The notes beneath the pieces were generated by a model. It was not told where the DNA came from. It saw only the letters and a list, made by a program, of their open reading frames with translations, and ran no database searches. Shown here piece after piece: positions 8,714-17,905 of a DNA stretch of 64,000 nucleotides; position 1 is the stretch's first letter, and every line of letters begins with the position of its first letter. A program made the position numbers and the translations under genes. Source of the stretch: Candidatus Vicinibacter affinis (GTDB lineage Bacteria; Bacteroidota; Bacteroidia; Chitinophagales; Saprospiraceae); assembly GCA_016714365.1 (NCBI GenBank), contig JADJNH010000005.1, forward strand, positions 2,580,501-2,644,500, written 5' to 3'.

Positions 8714-9433
8714 ATGGCAAAAGGATACAGATCACAGACACAACCTAAACATATTGTTTCTTCCAGCAGCTCTAAAGCAGATGAAACGATTTTGGATATC
8801 TCTGAAGTAAAACATCAGGCTGAGCACTTTCTTGAAAAATATAAGAGCTTACTTATCGTAGGTATAGGAGGATTAGCGCTGGTTATAGGTGGATATTTAG
8901 CATATAAGTACTTATACATAGAGCCACAAAACAAAGATGCATTGGAACAAATGTATCAGGCTGAAATGCTTTTTGAAAAGGACTCTTTTGATTTAGCCTT
9001 AAATAACCCAGGTGGGGGATTTTCAGGGTTCAAAGAAATTGCTGAGAATTTTGGTGGCACCCCTGCTGGAAATCTGGCAAAATACTATGCCGGTATGTGT
9101 TATTTAAATTTAGGTAATTTTCAGGAAGCTAAGGCATATTTTGAAGATTATGATGGCGACGGAGAAGTCATGTCAATTTTAAAATGGGGATCTTTAGGTG
9201 ATGCAAATGCTAACCTAAACGACTTTTCTTCGGCCATATCCAATTATGAAAAGGCTTCAACAATAAGGAAAAATGAGTTTTTGACTCCGGTTTACCTCAA
9301 GAAACTTGGAATATTAAAAGAACAACAAGGCGATAAAGAAGGAGCTTTAAAAGCTTTCAATGAAATCAAAGAAAAGTATGCCAGTTCTCCGGATGGTAGC
9401 AATATTGAACGATACATCATCAAACTTCAGTAA
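8714..9433 (+). CDS. TPR-containing single-pass membrane protein (YfgM-like)
   Basis: This is a 239-residue protein. A hydrophilic N-terminal part of about 45 residues is followed by one transmembrane helix (about 46-66, LLIVGIGGLALVIGGYLAYK) and a TPR-type domain with repeats such as AKYYAGMCYLNLGNFQEAKA and AISNYEKA. The layout resembles YfgM-type or BamD-like tetratricopeptide proteins that work at the envelope. A -7 box TATTTTTG lies at 8683-8690 with no convincing -33 element. ribH follows 9 bases after its stop, so both are probably in one transcript. The exact role is unknown. Confidence 0.82.
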   Translation: MAKGYRSQTQPKHIVSSSSSKADETILDISEVKHQAEHFLEKYKSLLIVGIGGLALVIGGYLAYKYLYIEPQNKDALEQMYQAEMLFEKDSFDLALNNPGGGFSGFKEIAENFGGTPAGNLAKYYAGMCYLNLGNFQEAKAYFEDYDGDGEVMSILKWGSLGDANANLNDFSSAISNYEKASTIRKNEFLTPVYLKKLGILKEQQGDKEGALKAFNEIKEKYASSPDGSNIERYIIKLQ

Positions 9434-9442
9434 AATTTAAAT

Positions 9443-9928
9443 ATGTCAGGAAAGTCTCCTTCTTCGAAAAACCTTAAGGAGGGGAATATTCCCGGATTGG
9501 TTATCCTTGCAGCCGAATGGCATGAGGATGTAATACAATCTTTACTTATAGGCTGTCTTAATACACTTAAACTACACGGAATAGGTACAAAGTCAGTTAC
9601 CGTTAGAAGAGTACCCGGTAGTTTCGAACTTCCACTGGCAGCACAGTGGTATTTAGAGAAAGATTCGACACAGGCTGTGATATGCCTTGGATGTGTTATA
9701 AAAGGTGAGACTCAACACGACGAAATAATTAATCATTCCATTGCCAAGGCTTTTCATGAATTAAACTTAAAGTATGGCAAACCTGTTTTGAATGGAGTCT
9801 TAACCACCCTAAACAAAAAACAAGCTAAAGCAAGGGCAGGTGGTAAACACGGTAATAAAGGAAGCGACTGTGCACATGCAGCGATTAAAATGATTCAACT
9901 GAAAGAAGAATTAGATAAGTTGAAATGA
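9443..9928 (+). CDS. ribH: 6,7-dimethyl-8-ribityllumazine synthase
   Basis: The enzyme condenses 5-amino-6-ribitylamino-uracil with dihydroxybutanone phosphate, the penultimate step of riboflavin synthesis. The 161 residues show AAEWHEDV, VPGSFELPLAAQWYLE, the substrate-binding CLGCVIKGETQHDEIINHS and GVLTTLNKKQAKARAGG. The H of the QHDE motif is the family's catalytic base. Its stop overlaps the start of the next gene by 4 bases (ATGA), a typical coupled arrangement. ribF is located about 13 kb away in this window. Confidence 0.96.
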   Translation: MSGKSPSSKNLKEGNIPGLVILAAEWHEDVIQSLLIGCLNTLKLHGIGTKSVTVRRVPGSFELPLAAQWYLEKDSTQAVICLGCVIKGETQHDEIINHSIAKAFHELNLKYGKPVLNGVLTTLNKKQAKARAGGKHGNKGSDCAHAAIKMIQLKEELDKLK

Positions 9929-10773
9929 TAACAAAGATTTATCCAATTGATGCGGGTATGTTCAAACTGGATGGCGGTGCTATGTTTGGAGTGGTTCCCA
10001 AAACCATGTGGCAAAAGCTTAATCCACCTGATGAGAATAATATGTGCTCCTGGGCCTTAAGGTGTCTTTTGATTCAAACTGAAGATCGCAACATTCTTGT
10101 TGAAACAGGTATGGGGCATAAGCAAGACGAAAAATTTAGAGCTCATTTCTCCCCTCATGGAGATGGTGACCTTATCCCCTCTTTAATAAAAGCAGGCATA
10201 CAACCTGAGAAAATCACAGATGTCATTTTAACCCATTTACATTTTGATCATTGTGGCGGCGCAGTTTTAAGAAATAAGGATGGCGAACTTTCCCCAACTT
10301 TCCCTTTTGCCCGTTATTGGACTCATTCCACTCATTGGGATTGGGCCAACAATCCGAATGATCGCGAAAAGGCTTCCTTTCTAAAAGAAAATTTCATGCC
10401 TTTAAAGGAGGCTGGACAGCTATATTTCTTTGACCAACTTCCCCATAAAGATAATTGGCCGGAAGAAATAGCCATTCATTTATGCAATGGCCATACGGAA
10501 GCCATGATGGTGTTGGAATTCAACTTTGATGGGGTTAATTACCTTTACCCGGCTGATTTGATACCATCTAGCTACCATATCCCTTTACCTTATATTATGG
10601 CATATGATGTGAGACCCTTAGAGGCAATTAAGGAAAAATTGCAACTTCTTGAGCTCGCAGTAAAAAATAACAGTATTATAATTTTAGAACATGACCCTAC
10701 TCATACAGCATGTTCTGTCCATAAAAATGAATCGGGCAAAATTCAAATTAAGCAATATTTCGATTTGATTTAG
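9925..10773 (+). CDS. MBL-fold metallohydrolase
   Basis: This is a 282-residue metallo-beta-lactamase-fold hydrolase with the dinuclear metal motif THLHFDHCGG (104-109 for HxHxDH). Further ligands are probably in NGHTEAM, YPADLIP and ILEHDP. The arrangement is close to the N-acyl-homoserine-lactonase-like branch, but the substrate cannot be inferred. It is translationally coupled to ribH through a 4-base overlap, so it may act on a small metabolite or damaged flavin intermediate, which is speculation. Confidence 0.88.
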   Translation: MITKIYPIDAGMFKLDGGAMFGVVPKTMWQKLNPPDENNMCSWALRCLLIQTEDRNILVETGMGHKQDEKFRAHFSPHGDGDLIPSLIKAGIQPEKITDVILTHLHFDHCGGAVLRNKDGELSPTFPFARYWTHSTHWDWANNPNDREKASFLKENFMPLKEAGQLYFFDQLPHKDNWPEEIAIHLCNGHTEAMMVLEFNFDGVNYLYPADLIPSSYHIPLPYIMAYDVRPLEAIKEKLQLLELAVKNNSIIILEHDPTHTACSVHKNESGKIQIKQYFDLI

Positions 10774-10915
10774 TAACCACACTTACTAATATTCTCTATT
10801 TTATCTACTTGCCAAATCTTTTCCTAAATATTTTAAACATTTACGGAATTAAATTGTAGATTTGGAGTATAATGTGGTTTTTCAAACAATTGAAATCATA
10901 GTTTTAATTTGTTTT

Positions 10916-11479
10916 ATGCTTTTTACAAGAATTGGATTACCTCAACTTTATAGTAATGTTTCAGGGAATGTAAAAAAATCCTGCACCCCGAAATCCTACA
11001 CTAATTTGGTATTTGTGTTTGCCTTAGCTATGACCGTTTCTTGCACGAAAACCCCAATAGATCATAATAGAATTTCAGAAATATCATCTGCTCTTGTCGG
11101 TGAATGGCAACTTGAAAAAGTTGAAATGATAGATCCGGCCAGTACTTTAAACAACAAGGAGGATATTACTGAAATTATGTTGGGTATGAACCCCTCTACT
11201 TTGAGTATCAATGAGAATACATACCTCATTGCCCCAGGAACTTCCATCCACTTTATACCGCAAAACGGCTCATGGTCATTAGTATATCTTAATGGAACCT
11301 ACTTGTTGGATTTAAGTTATGGGACTTTAAAAAATACAATTGCTTTAATCAACCCTGAATTCCCGGAACAAGAGGATAGATTGCTTTACAGCTTCAGGAA
11401 GCCTCCTCCGGAATGCCTACAAGAGTCTGACAATGTAGAAGACTTAGAGTATTTGTACCATTTCAGTCGTATTAAATGA
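10916..11479 (+). CDS. Putative lipoprotein, uncharacterised
   Basis: This protein of about 187 residues has a late hydrophobic segment (NLVFVFALAMTVSC) ending in a lipobox-like AMTVSC, so a mature lipid-anchored form probably starts at that cysteine. The rest has a lipocalin-like opening, LVGEWQLEKVEMIDP, which is reminiscent of small beta-barrel 'lipocalin-like' lipoproteins but not diagnostic. I use the ATG at 10916. A TTG at 10862 is inside a perfect -7 box (TAGATTTG, 10857-10864) and so is unlikely to be translated. It is followed 7 bases later by another exported protein. I do not recognise the family. Confidence 0.6.
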   Translation: MLFTRIGLPQLYSNVSGNVKKSCTPKSYTNLVFVFALAMTVSCTKTPIDHNRISEISSALVGEWQLEKVEMIDPASTLNNKEDITEIMLGMNPSTLSINENTYLIAPGTSIHFIPQNGSWSLVYLNGTYLLDLSYGTLKNTIALINPEFPEQEDRLLYSFRKPPPECLQESDNVEDLEYLYHFSRIK

Positions 11480-11486
11480 TGAAGAA

Positions 11487-12038
11487 ATGAGAATTTATTA
11501 TTGTATAATTATATTGTTGGTTTTTAAGGTAGATAAGAATTCTGCATCGGATGTAAATCATGTTCAGAATAATCTGTTTATAAAATACGAACAATTAGCG
11601 AAAGAAAAGTACAACTTACCGGACACATCTAAGTTTGAAACCATCAAAATATATTCATTTCCCAATTACCCGGAAGGCAAGCTACTAAGTTCACCTGATG
11701 AACCCTTTATATTCTATTATACACACCGAATTGAAGAGAAGCAAAGTCTCAAATTAAGGGAACAGTTTGCTGTTTATATCAGAGCTATTGGAAGTGATGG
11801 AAAAGAATATCGATATGGTAATTTAGCCACAATTAACAATCTCCCAGAATTACTGATGAAAGAAAAAGCCGAGGGATTGTATCGCTATGCTTTCATTCCA
11901 TCCAAACTTTTTAAGAATATTTTACCTGATCAAGTTAAAGTAAGCCAACTAAATATACAGATTTTGGCAATACCTTATTGCAACAGTCCCGTATGCGCGG
12001 TTGATGGTAATTTCAATTACTATTATTCCTGCAAGTAA
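11487..12038 (+). CDS. Hypothetical exported protein
   Basis: This is a 183-residue protein with a short hydrophobic N-terminus (MRIYYCIIILLVFKV) that looks like a signal peptide. The body is rich in charged and aromatic residues, with one CNSPVC pair and a final cysteine near the C-terminus (YYYSCK). It starts 7 bases after the preceding lipoprotein gene, so the two are probably one operon and may act together in the envelope. I recognise no domain. Confidence 0.6.
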   Translation: MRIYYCIIILLVFKVDKNSASDVNHVQNNLFIKYEQLAKEKYNLPDTSKFETIKIYSFPNYPEGKLLSSPDEPFIFYYTHRIEEKQSLKLREQFAVYIRAIGSDGKEYRYGNLATINNLPELLMKEKAEGLYRYAFIPSKLFKNILPDQVKVSQLNIQILAIPYCNSPVCAVDGNFNYYYSCK

Positions 12039-12066
12039 TAAATCCGACCGATCTGAAATTTTGATG

Positions 12067-12096
12067 TTGAAATAACTGCTTCAATGCATACCTTTG
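12067..12096 (+). promoter_or_regulatory. Bacteroidota-type promoter for the methyltransferase gene
   Basis: A TTG at 12067-12069 and TACCTTTG (TAnnTTTG) at 12089-12096 are spaced by 19 bases. The ATG at 12117 lies 20 bases after the -7 box. Confidence 0.7.
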
Positions 12097-12116
12097 GATT
12101 GTATTCATAAAATAGT

Positions 12117-12848
12117 ATGCTGTCTTACAGAAATAAGTTATATCAGAATTACAATACTAATCAAGTCAACCAGTCAGGTCGTCATTCCTTTTCTCAAAAA
12201 TTCATTGAAGAAAGTGAATGGTTTTCAAAGGAAATTCTTCCACTCATTCAAGATAAAAAAGAATTACAAATTTTAGATATTGGTTGTGGGAATGGTTCAT
12301 TATTACACGCCTGCAAATTAGCTGGGTACACTAAAATAATTGGGATAGATATTTCAGCAGAACAAGTAATGCTTGCTCATCAGTTGGGTATTACAGAGGT
12401 CAAACATGCAGAAACTATAGAATATCTTAACAGTACCCCCGACCAATATGATGTAATATTCTGTATGGACATTATTGAACATTTTACTAAAGATGAATTA
12501 GTGGTTTTATTAGATTTGATCAAATCAAGGATGAATGATCAGGCAAGGATAATTTTCAGGACGCCAAATATGGACACTCCATTTAACAGCATTTATGCAT
12601 TTGGGGACTTTACCCACGAAAACCATCTCAATGCCCAATCTGCTAATCAATTGATGTTGAGTCTGGGATTCAAAGAAATTCAAACATTACCCTCAAGAAT
12701 GGCAACAAAGGGATTTATTAAAGAAATTGTTCGGAGTTTGTTGTGGACATTCATTAATATCTTTATCAGACTTATAATCTATAGTACTGGAAGGTCATCT
12801 AAAAATGTAATTCTCTCTCCAAATCTTATAATAATTGCTAAAAGATAA
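12117..12848 (+). CDS. Class I SAM-dependent methyltransferase
   Basis: This is a 243-residue protein with the Rossmann-type S-adenosylmethionine motif LDIGCGNGSLLHAC (motif I, about 54-67), IIGIDISAEQV (motif II) and VIFCMDIIEHF (the D-x-x-EH pattern of the UbiG-like group). The C-terminal third has a hydrophobic stretch (TFINIFIRLIIYS) that may associate with the membrane. It has its own promoter and converges on the O-antigen ligase gene with a 2-base gap. Methylation of a polysaccharide or lipid precursor is a reasonable guess from the neighbourhood only. Confidence 0.88.
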   Translation: MLSYRNKLYQNYNTNQVNQSGRHSFSQKFIEESEWFSKEILPLIQDKKELQILDIGCGNGSLLHACKLAGYTKIIGIDISAEQVMLAHQLGITEVKHAETIEYLNSTPDQYDVIFCMDIIEHFTKDELVVLLDLIKSRMNDQARIIFRTPNMDTPFNSIYAFGDFTHENHLNAQSANQLMLSLGFKEIQTLPSRMATKGFIKEIVRSLLWTFINIFIRLIIYSTGRSSKNVILSPNLIIIAKR

Positions 12849-12850
12849 TC

Positions 12851-14314
12851 TTAAGCATTCAATCGCTTATACTTAATGTCAAAGTATATCAATACAGATA
12901 TAAGAAACCAAAAAATTACAGAAGCCTTATCTGTATCAAGGTAATTGTTTAATATCCCGTGAACAAAGTAGGTCATTAATGCACAAGCAGCAGTGGAGAT
13001 ATAAATCTTGTCATTACCATTATAGGCTTTATAATAGACCCTAAAAGCGTAGTAAAATGTCATTATAAAAATGAGCAGAAACAAAACAAACCCCAACACT
13101 CCACTTTCTGCCAACGGGCCTAAATATTCACTGTGCGCATTTCCGACATCTCCAAAATTGGTACTGATTATGGTATAATTATGAGCCAATTGAAAAGGTG
13201 CGTATTCAAACATATAGGTCCCAGGGCCCCATCCGAATAAGGGTTTCGCCTGCCACATTGCCAAAGCGCAAGACCACCTGTTGATTCTTTCGAGATTTGA
13301 AGGATCAGAAGAAATGTTGGTGATGGATTCAAAATTTTCTACCAAATCATCTGAACTCGATACTTTATTTTGTTCCAGGTCTTTAATGATGGACTCAACA
13401 TTATAAGTCAGGTAAAAAATGATCAATAAAAAAACAAACAATAAGTACCTGAATTTGACCTTTAACTTAAAAATAATATAAAGAAATAAAGCTGGAATGA
13501 TACTTACCCAAGCAGCTCTGGAATAAGTTATTATTAAACAAAATATTAAAACCAATATCAAAAAAATAAAGAAATTTCTGATTAATATATTTTTACTATT
13601 TAATTTGACTAAGGCGAAAGAAACTGGAATTGTCATGGCCAAAACTGCACCTAGAATTGCATGATCTTTAAAAAATGGTTGCATGGTCCACTGTGAAGGT
13701 TTGTCTTCAAAATGATGTGTTGACAAATGAATAATATTATAGAAAGCTACTATTGACATTCCAACAGTAAATAGATTCAAAAAAATTCTTATCCTATCTT
13801 CATTTTTTAAAAAAAAATATGAAAAAAAATAGCAAGGAAAGATAAACCAGCATTTAGCAATTAAATATTTTACTGAAACTAACTGATTTACACTCGTCAT
13901 GGAGGTGATCAGCATCCATACGAGATACAAATATATCAAGATGCTAAACGGATGAGTAAAGATGGAGGTGTCAATGTCTTTTTGAGAAAACAGATAATAA
14001 ATTAATAGCACGACTAAAAGAAATAACAAAGGTTCAGCCGGTAATGATAAACTCAAACTCCCTAATTCTACATCATTAGGATTAATTGACAGTGGTGTTA
14101 AAATAGCTATCCCATACCAAATAAGGTCAGGCTTCAGAAAAAACAATACAGCGCCAAAAAAAATGACTGGGAGTAAAAATGCATAATGGAAATCCCAGTA
14201 GATGAGCGCTACCGATACAGCAGTAAATCCTATACAGAAATAAAGTATCCTGCGATCTGAAAGGACCTCTCCACTTATTTCCCTAACTCTATCTGCTTCT
14301 TGATTTGAGGCCAT
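12851..14314 (-). CDS. O-antigen ligase family (WaaL/Wzy-like) membrane protein
   Basis: This is a 487-residue polytopic protein with about 11 membrane helices. The large external loop typical of O-antigen ligases and polymerases sits before the last helices and holds ERINRWSCALAMWQAKPLFGWGPGTY, the region that carries the conserved arginine and the Pro-Gly-like W-x-x-P-x-x-GWG motif. Further on is GNAHSEYLGPLAESGVLG, with the family's H-x-E. The start overlaps the upstream Wzz-like gene by 40 bases, so they are coupled. Ligase and polymerase activities cannot be told apart by sequence alone. Confidence 0.88.
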   Translation of the reverse strand: MASNQEADRVREISGEVLSDRRILYFCIGFTAVSVALIYWDFHYAFLLPVIFFGAVLFFLKPDLIWYGIAILTPLSINPNDVELGSLSLSLPAEPLLFLLVVLLIYYLFSQKDIDTSIFTHPFSILIYLYLVWMLITSMTSVNQLVSVKYLIAKCWFIFPCYFFSYFFLKNEDRIRIFLNLFTVGMSIVAFYNIIHLSTHHFEDKPSQWTMQPFFKDHAILGAVLAMTIPVSFALVKLNSKNILIRNFFIFLILVLIFCLIITYSRAAWVSIIPALFLYIIFKLKVKFRYLLFVFLLIIFYLTYNVESIIKDLEQNKVSSSDDLVENFESITNISSDPSNLERINRWSCALAMWQAKPLFGWGPGTYMFEYAPFQLAHNYTIISTNFGDVGNAHSEYLGPLAESGVLGFVLFLLIFIMTFYYAFRVYYKAYNGNDKIYISTAACALMTYFVHGILNNYLDTDKASVIFWFLISVLIYFDIKYKRLNA

Positions 14315-15261
14315 TTGTTTTTAAGAAGAAGGAGGCTTAATGCAATAAAAAAAGAAGAAATTACACTGATCATTACAATTAACCAACGCACAGGAAAATA
14401 CTTTTTCTCTGCAGGAATTGCAGGGTCAACTACAAATTTTTGAGAAAATTGGATTTCTGCATCTGCTTTAGTTTGGGTCAAAAATTTACTGATGAGTACT
14501 TGGTTTTCAATTTCTTTTTCATAGACTCTTTCCAGTCTATCAAAATCCTCCCCGTACCTTATATTGTCTTCCACCAACTTCTTGAGAGATGCTCTTTCTG
14601 TTGGAGATGATTCAGCGTACGCCTGAATTAGATAACCTCTTTGGAACTGGCTCATCACTCCTTTAATCGAAAAAGTATCCATTATTTTTTTCATGGAATC
14701 AAGTACTACTTTTTGGTTAGCCTGATTTTTTTCGAGATTTTGAATTAAATCATTTGCTCTCTTCTGGACAACCTCGTATTTAATGGTATCAAAATAGGCA
14801 GTAATTGAATTCGCAATATCCGAGGCCATCATAGGATCTTTATCTGCCACTGTAATTTCTATTGAATTGAATTTATTCCGTTTAGTACTGACATTTGATT
14901 TAAACATCTTCACCACGTAGGTATGTGCGAATGGCTCAGATTTAATAATTTCATAGTGTGTGTACAAATCAAACTTGTCAATTATTCTTTCTATCAATCT
15001 ATTGGAGTTGAGTATCTCGAGTGCCTGTTCGGCCTCCCCTGTTTCTCCAAAATCGGTAATATTCCCTCTTCTTAAAGCAGTTTCGTTGACTGGAGCTTGA
15101 GATAATTTTACAGGAAAAATGGTAGTTGAAGATTTATAGTATTCAGGAATTAATAAGGATACTCCGGCTGAAACGACCGCAGTAAAAATAAATATATATA
15201 TAAATAAATTCTTCTTTAGCCAGACAATTCTAACAATGTCTATAAAACTCAAAACTTCCAT
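14275..15261 (-). CDS. Wzz/GumC-type polysaccharide chain-length determinant
   Basis: This is a 328-residue inner-membrane protein with the classic polysaccharide co-polymerase plan: an N-terminal helix (about 16-36), a periplasmic domain with long coiled-coil helices (about 160-270), and a second helix near the C-terminus (about 295-315). The proline-rich stretch before the second helix (DPAIPAEKKYFPVRW) is typical. No kinase domain is attached. A -7 box (TACTTTTG on the minus strand, 15326-15333) lies about 65 bases upstream. Together with the coupled ligase/polymerase gene it forms a small polysaccharide export module. Confidence 0.87.
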   Translation of the reverse strand: MEVLSFIDIVRIVWLKKNLFIYIFIFTAVVSAGVSLLIPEYYKSSTTIFPVKLSQAPVNETALRRGNITDFGETGEAEQALEILNSNRLIERIIDKFDLYTHYEIIKSEPFAHTYVVKMFKSNVSTKRNKFNSIEITVADKDPMMASDIANSITAYFDTIKYEVVQKRANDLIQNLEKNQANQKVVLDSMKKIMDTFSIKGVMSQFQRGYLIQAYAESSPTERASLKKLVEDNIRYGEDFDRLERVYEKEIENQVLISKFLTQTKADAEIQFSQKFVVDPAIPAEKKYFPVRWLIVMISVISSFFIALSLLLLKNKWPQIKKQIELGK

Positions 15262-15372
15262 ATAATTCTATTAATCATCTAAATGTCCCAAACAAATACT
15301 TGAAGGTTACATCTTCTAGAGCGCACAAAAGTAATAATTTATTGTAAATCAAATTCATACCTAAGAACCTCC

Positions 15373-16452
15373 CTAAATTTTGAGTTTCTCAAAAATTTCT
15401 TGGAGCTGTGGGTATTCCACCTCAGATCCAGATAAGGGATTCTCTTTAATAAGCGCTTTAATTCTCTTCGAACGTTCTTCTGTGAGAGGATGTGTACTCA
15501 TAAATTCAGGTAGTGAGCTTTTATTATTTGCTTCTTCCAATGCTAAGATTCCAAACAAGTCCACGATCCCACTGGGAGAAATATTCAGATTTTTCATCAA
15601 ATGGAAGGCTGCTTTATCAGCTGATAATTCAAATTCTCTGGAATAACTAAGATTTTGAATAGATGATAAGTTTTCTACTACCACCCCACTTATTGCTCCC
15701 AAATGACCTAAAGCCAGTTGAATTATCATATAAGCACCTAAAGACTTGAACATCGTTTTGAGAGTATGCCGCTCTTCCACATGTGCAATTTCGTGCCCCA
15801 TCAATCCAACCAACTGGCGATAATTTGTCATTTTATCTAAGATACCTTTATTTACAACAATAAACCCTCCGGGCAAGGCAAAAGCGTTTACGGTGGAGTC
15901 CTTTAAAAAGGAGAAATTAAAATGATAGGCAGATTGATGATTAAGAAGCTGATAAAATTCATTTAAATATTGGGTTTTCAAGGTGTCCAGTGAAGGAGAA
16001 TTGCTGTATTGATCTATACCTGATTGCCCAATTTTTAATTCCCATTCAATTGGGACTTTTTCTGAGGCCCATTGAGTTAACCTTGGCAAACCAAAAAAAT
16101 AGGTGTAAAAAAGTAAAACCAAAGTTGATAGAACTACCAACCCCAAAATAGAATAAAAGCCCCCCCAACTAAAACCAGGATTCTTAAAAAAATTCTTTTG
16201 AGGGAAAGCTTCATTTAGAGCTTCTAAAGCCAACTCTTCCCTTACCTCCAGATATTCGAAAGGATCACGAGTCCCCCATTTAATTAATAAATGATTCGTC
16301 TTATAATTTTGTCTACTTAATAATTCTTTGTTCCAAAGCGAGAGAATCTCACCCTCTTCATCAAGGATTTTTATCTCTTCGTCCTCGATACTAAAGCTTA
16401 CTGGTTGACCTTTTGGTTTAATGCCGGAATAATAAACTGCCTGATACAACAT
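15373..16452 (-). CDS. M48 family metalloprotease (BepA/HtpX-like)
   Basis: This is a 359-residue zinc protease. The N-terminal third is a small domain followed by a transmembrane helix (about 105-125). The catalytic domain holds HEIAH (220-224, H-E-x-x-H) and the third ligand E275 in EFELSAD, then MSTHPLTEERSKR. M48 proteins of this plan do quality control of envelope proteins. The gene starts 23 bases after the stop of the 'asparagine synthetase B'-like gene, so both are probably co-transcribed. Confidence 0.9.
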   Translation of the reverse strand: MLYQAVYYSGIKPKGQPVSFSIEDEEIKILDEEGEILSLWNKELLSRQNYKTNHLLIKWGTRDPFEYLEVREELALEALNEAFPQKNFFKNPGFSWGGFYSILGLVVLSTLVLLFYTYFFGLPRLTQWASEKVPIEWELKIGQSGIDQYSNSPSLDTLKTQYLNEFYQLLNHQSAYHFNFSFLKDSTVNAFALPGGFIVVNKGILDKMTNYRQLVGLMGHEIAHVEERHTLKTMFKSLGAYMIIQLALGHLGAISGVVVENLSSIQNLSYSREFELSADKAAFHLMKNLNISPSGIVDLFGILALEEANNKSSLPEFMSTHPLTEERSKRIKALIKENPLSGSEVEYPQLQEIFEKLKI

Positions 16453-16475
16453 GGATTCATATTTTTTTATATTAT

Positions 16476-17786
16476 TCAGGTTTTCCTTTCTTTCTTTTTC
16501 GCAGCAGGAAAGAGGATATTATTCAAAATTAACCTGTATCCAGGAGAATTTGGATGCAAATTCAAGTCAGTAGGAGGATCTCCGACATGATGCTGATAAT
16601 CCTCTGGATCATGTCCGGCATAGAAGGTCCATGTCCCATATCCAAATTTTCCATGTATGTAGCGCACTTCATCAACTGCTTTATTGTCACCTAGAATCAA
16701 AACATCGGATTTTACAAATTCACGCTTAAATGCGGTCGTTTGACCCATAAATCCTTTAACAGTTCTGGTATGATTTTGAGTAAGCATTGTAGGAATGGGA
16801 TCCCATTTGGCTGAAAAATCAAAAAGCTGGAAATAATCGTTTTCCGGGATCACTTTTCGATTGAAATTATTATCGATTGATGAGAATTCATACTGCAATG
16901 GATCTTTAACTAAAGTGAAGTTTTTAAAGGCCAAGGTTGTAGAAAAGTCAAGTTTTGAATCCGGATCAGAGTCAGCAGCATCGCCGTCAAAATACTTGGC
17001 ACAAATATCTAATCCACTAGCAGACAAGGCAATATCATAGGAATCAGTGGCAGAGCACATTGCAAACATGAAGCCTCCACCAGCAATATATTTTTGAATT
17101 TGAATTGCAACATTAAGTTTCAACTGAGAAACTTTGGCAAAACCAAGCTCTTTTGCTAAATTTTCCTGCCGCCGCTGATTTTCCTTATACCAAGGCTGTC
17201 CGTTAAAATTAGCGTAAAACTTACCGTATTGTCCTGTAAAGTCCTCATGGTGTAAATGCAACCAGTCATATTTTGCCAACAATCCGTTGACAATCTCTTT
17301 GTCATAAATCTTATCAAAAGGAATCTCGGCATAAGTGAGTGCTAGGGTTACCGCATCATCCCAAGGTTGAATCCGCTCCCCTTTTTCATTAAATTCCGGT
17401 GTGTAGACAGCAATTCGAGGGGCTTTTTCAAGCTTCATAACTTCCTGATTGATTTCCGGATTATTGATCTCTTCACGGATTCGGATATACTCTGCATCAG
17501 CTATCACTTCATAACTGACCCCCCTTGTAATGCATTCTTTTTCAAAGGTTTTGGTATGTACAAATGCAAAGCTCCCTCCACGATAGTTTAACAACCAAAA
17601 TGCTTCAATATTTTGATTGATCACCCAATAGGTTATTCCATAGGCCTTTAGATGATTTACTTGCTTAACATCCATGGGAATCAGGATATAAGAAGCCTTC
17701 AATGGAACAAAAAAAACTAAAAACAAAAGGGTCATTCCAATTTTGGCCCATTTTAACCGTTTGTCTTTTATGGAATAAGCTGTCAT
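16476..17786 (-). CDS. Exported protein of the Bacteroidota 'asparagine synthetase B' group (name doubtful)
   Basis: This is a 436-residue protein with an N-terminal hydrophobic segment (about 13-32) that looks like a signal peptide or anchor. Near-identical openings (YILIPMD, NHLKAYGITYWV, LLNYRGGSF) occur in Bacteroidota proteins that databases often call asparagine synthetase B. I see neither the N-terminal catalytic cysteine of a glutamine amidotransferase nor the SGGxDS pyrophosphatase loop of real AsnB. The GGGFMFAMCSATDS segment and HHEDFTGQ look more like a glutamine-amidotransferase-type-1-like or DUF4159-like fold, which is inference. It is first in an operon with the M48 protease. 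The function is unknown. Confidence 0.75.
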   Translation of the reverse strand: MTAYSIKDKRLKWAKIGMTLLFLVFFVPLKASYILIPMDVKQVNHLKAYGITYWVINQNIEAFWLLNYRGGSFAFVHTKTFEKECITRGVSYEVIADAEYIRIREEINNPEINQEVMKLEKAPRIAVYTPEFNEKGERIQPWDDAVTLALTYAEIPFDKIYDKEIVNGLLAKYDWLHLHHEDFTGQYGKFYANFNGQPWYKENQRRQENLAKELGFAKVSQLKLNVAIQIQKYIAGGGFMFAMCSATDSYDIALSASGLDICAKYFDGDAADSDPDSKLDFSTTLAFKNFTLVKDPLQYEFSSIDNNFNRKVIPENDYFQLFDFSAKWDPIPTMLTQNHTRTVKGFMGQTTAFKREFVKSDVLILGDNKAVDEVRYIHGKFGYGTWTFYAGHDPEDYQHHVGDPPTDLNLHPNSPGYRLILNNILFPAAKKKERKT

Positions 17787-17905
17787 AGGTTCAACAACAA
17801 ATTAAATTTCTATTAGTTATATGATGGTCTGTATATTAATATAAACCAAAAAAATAATAGCAAAAGAAGTCCAAATTATGATATTTGCACTCCCTACAAC
17901 GTAAA

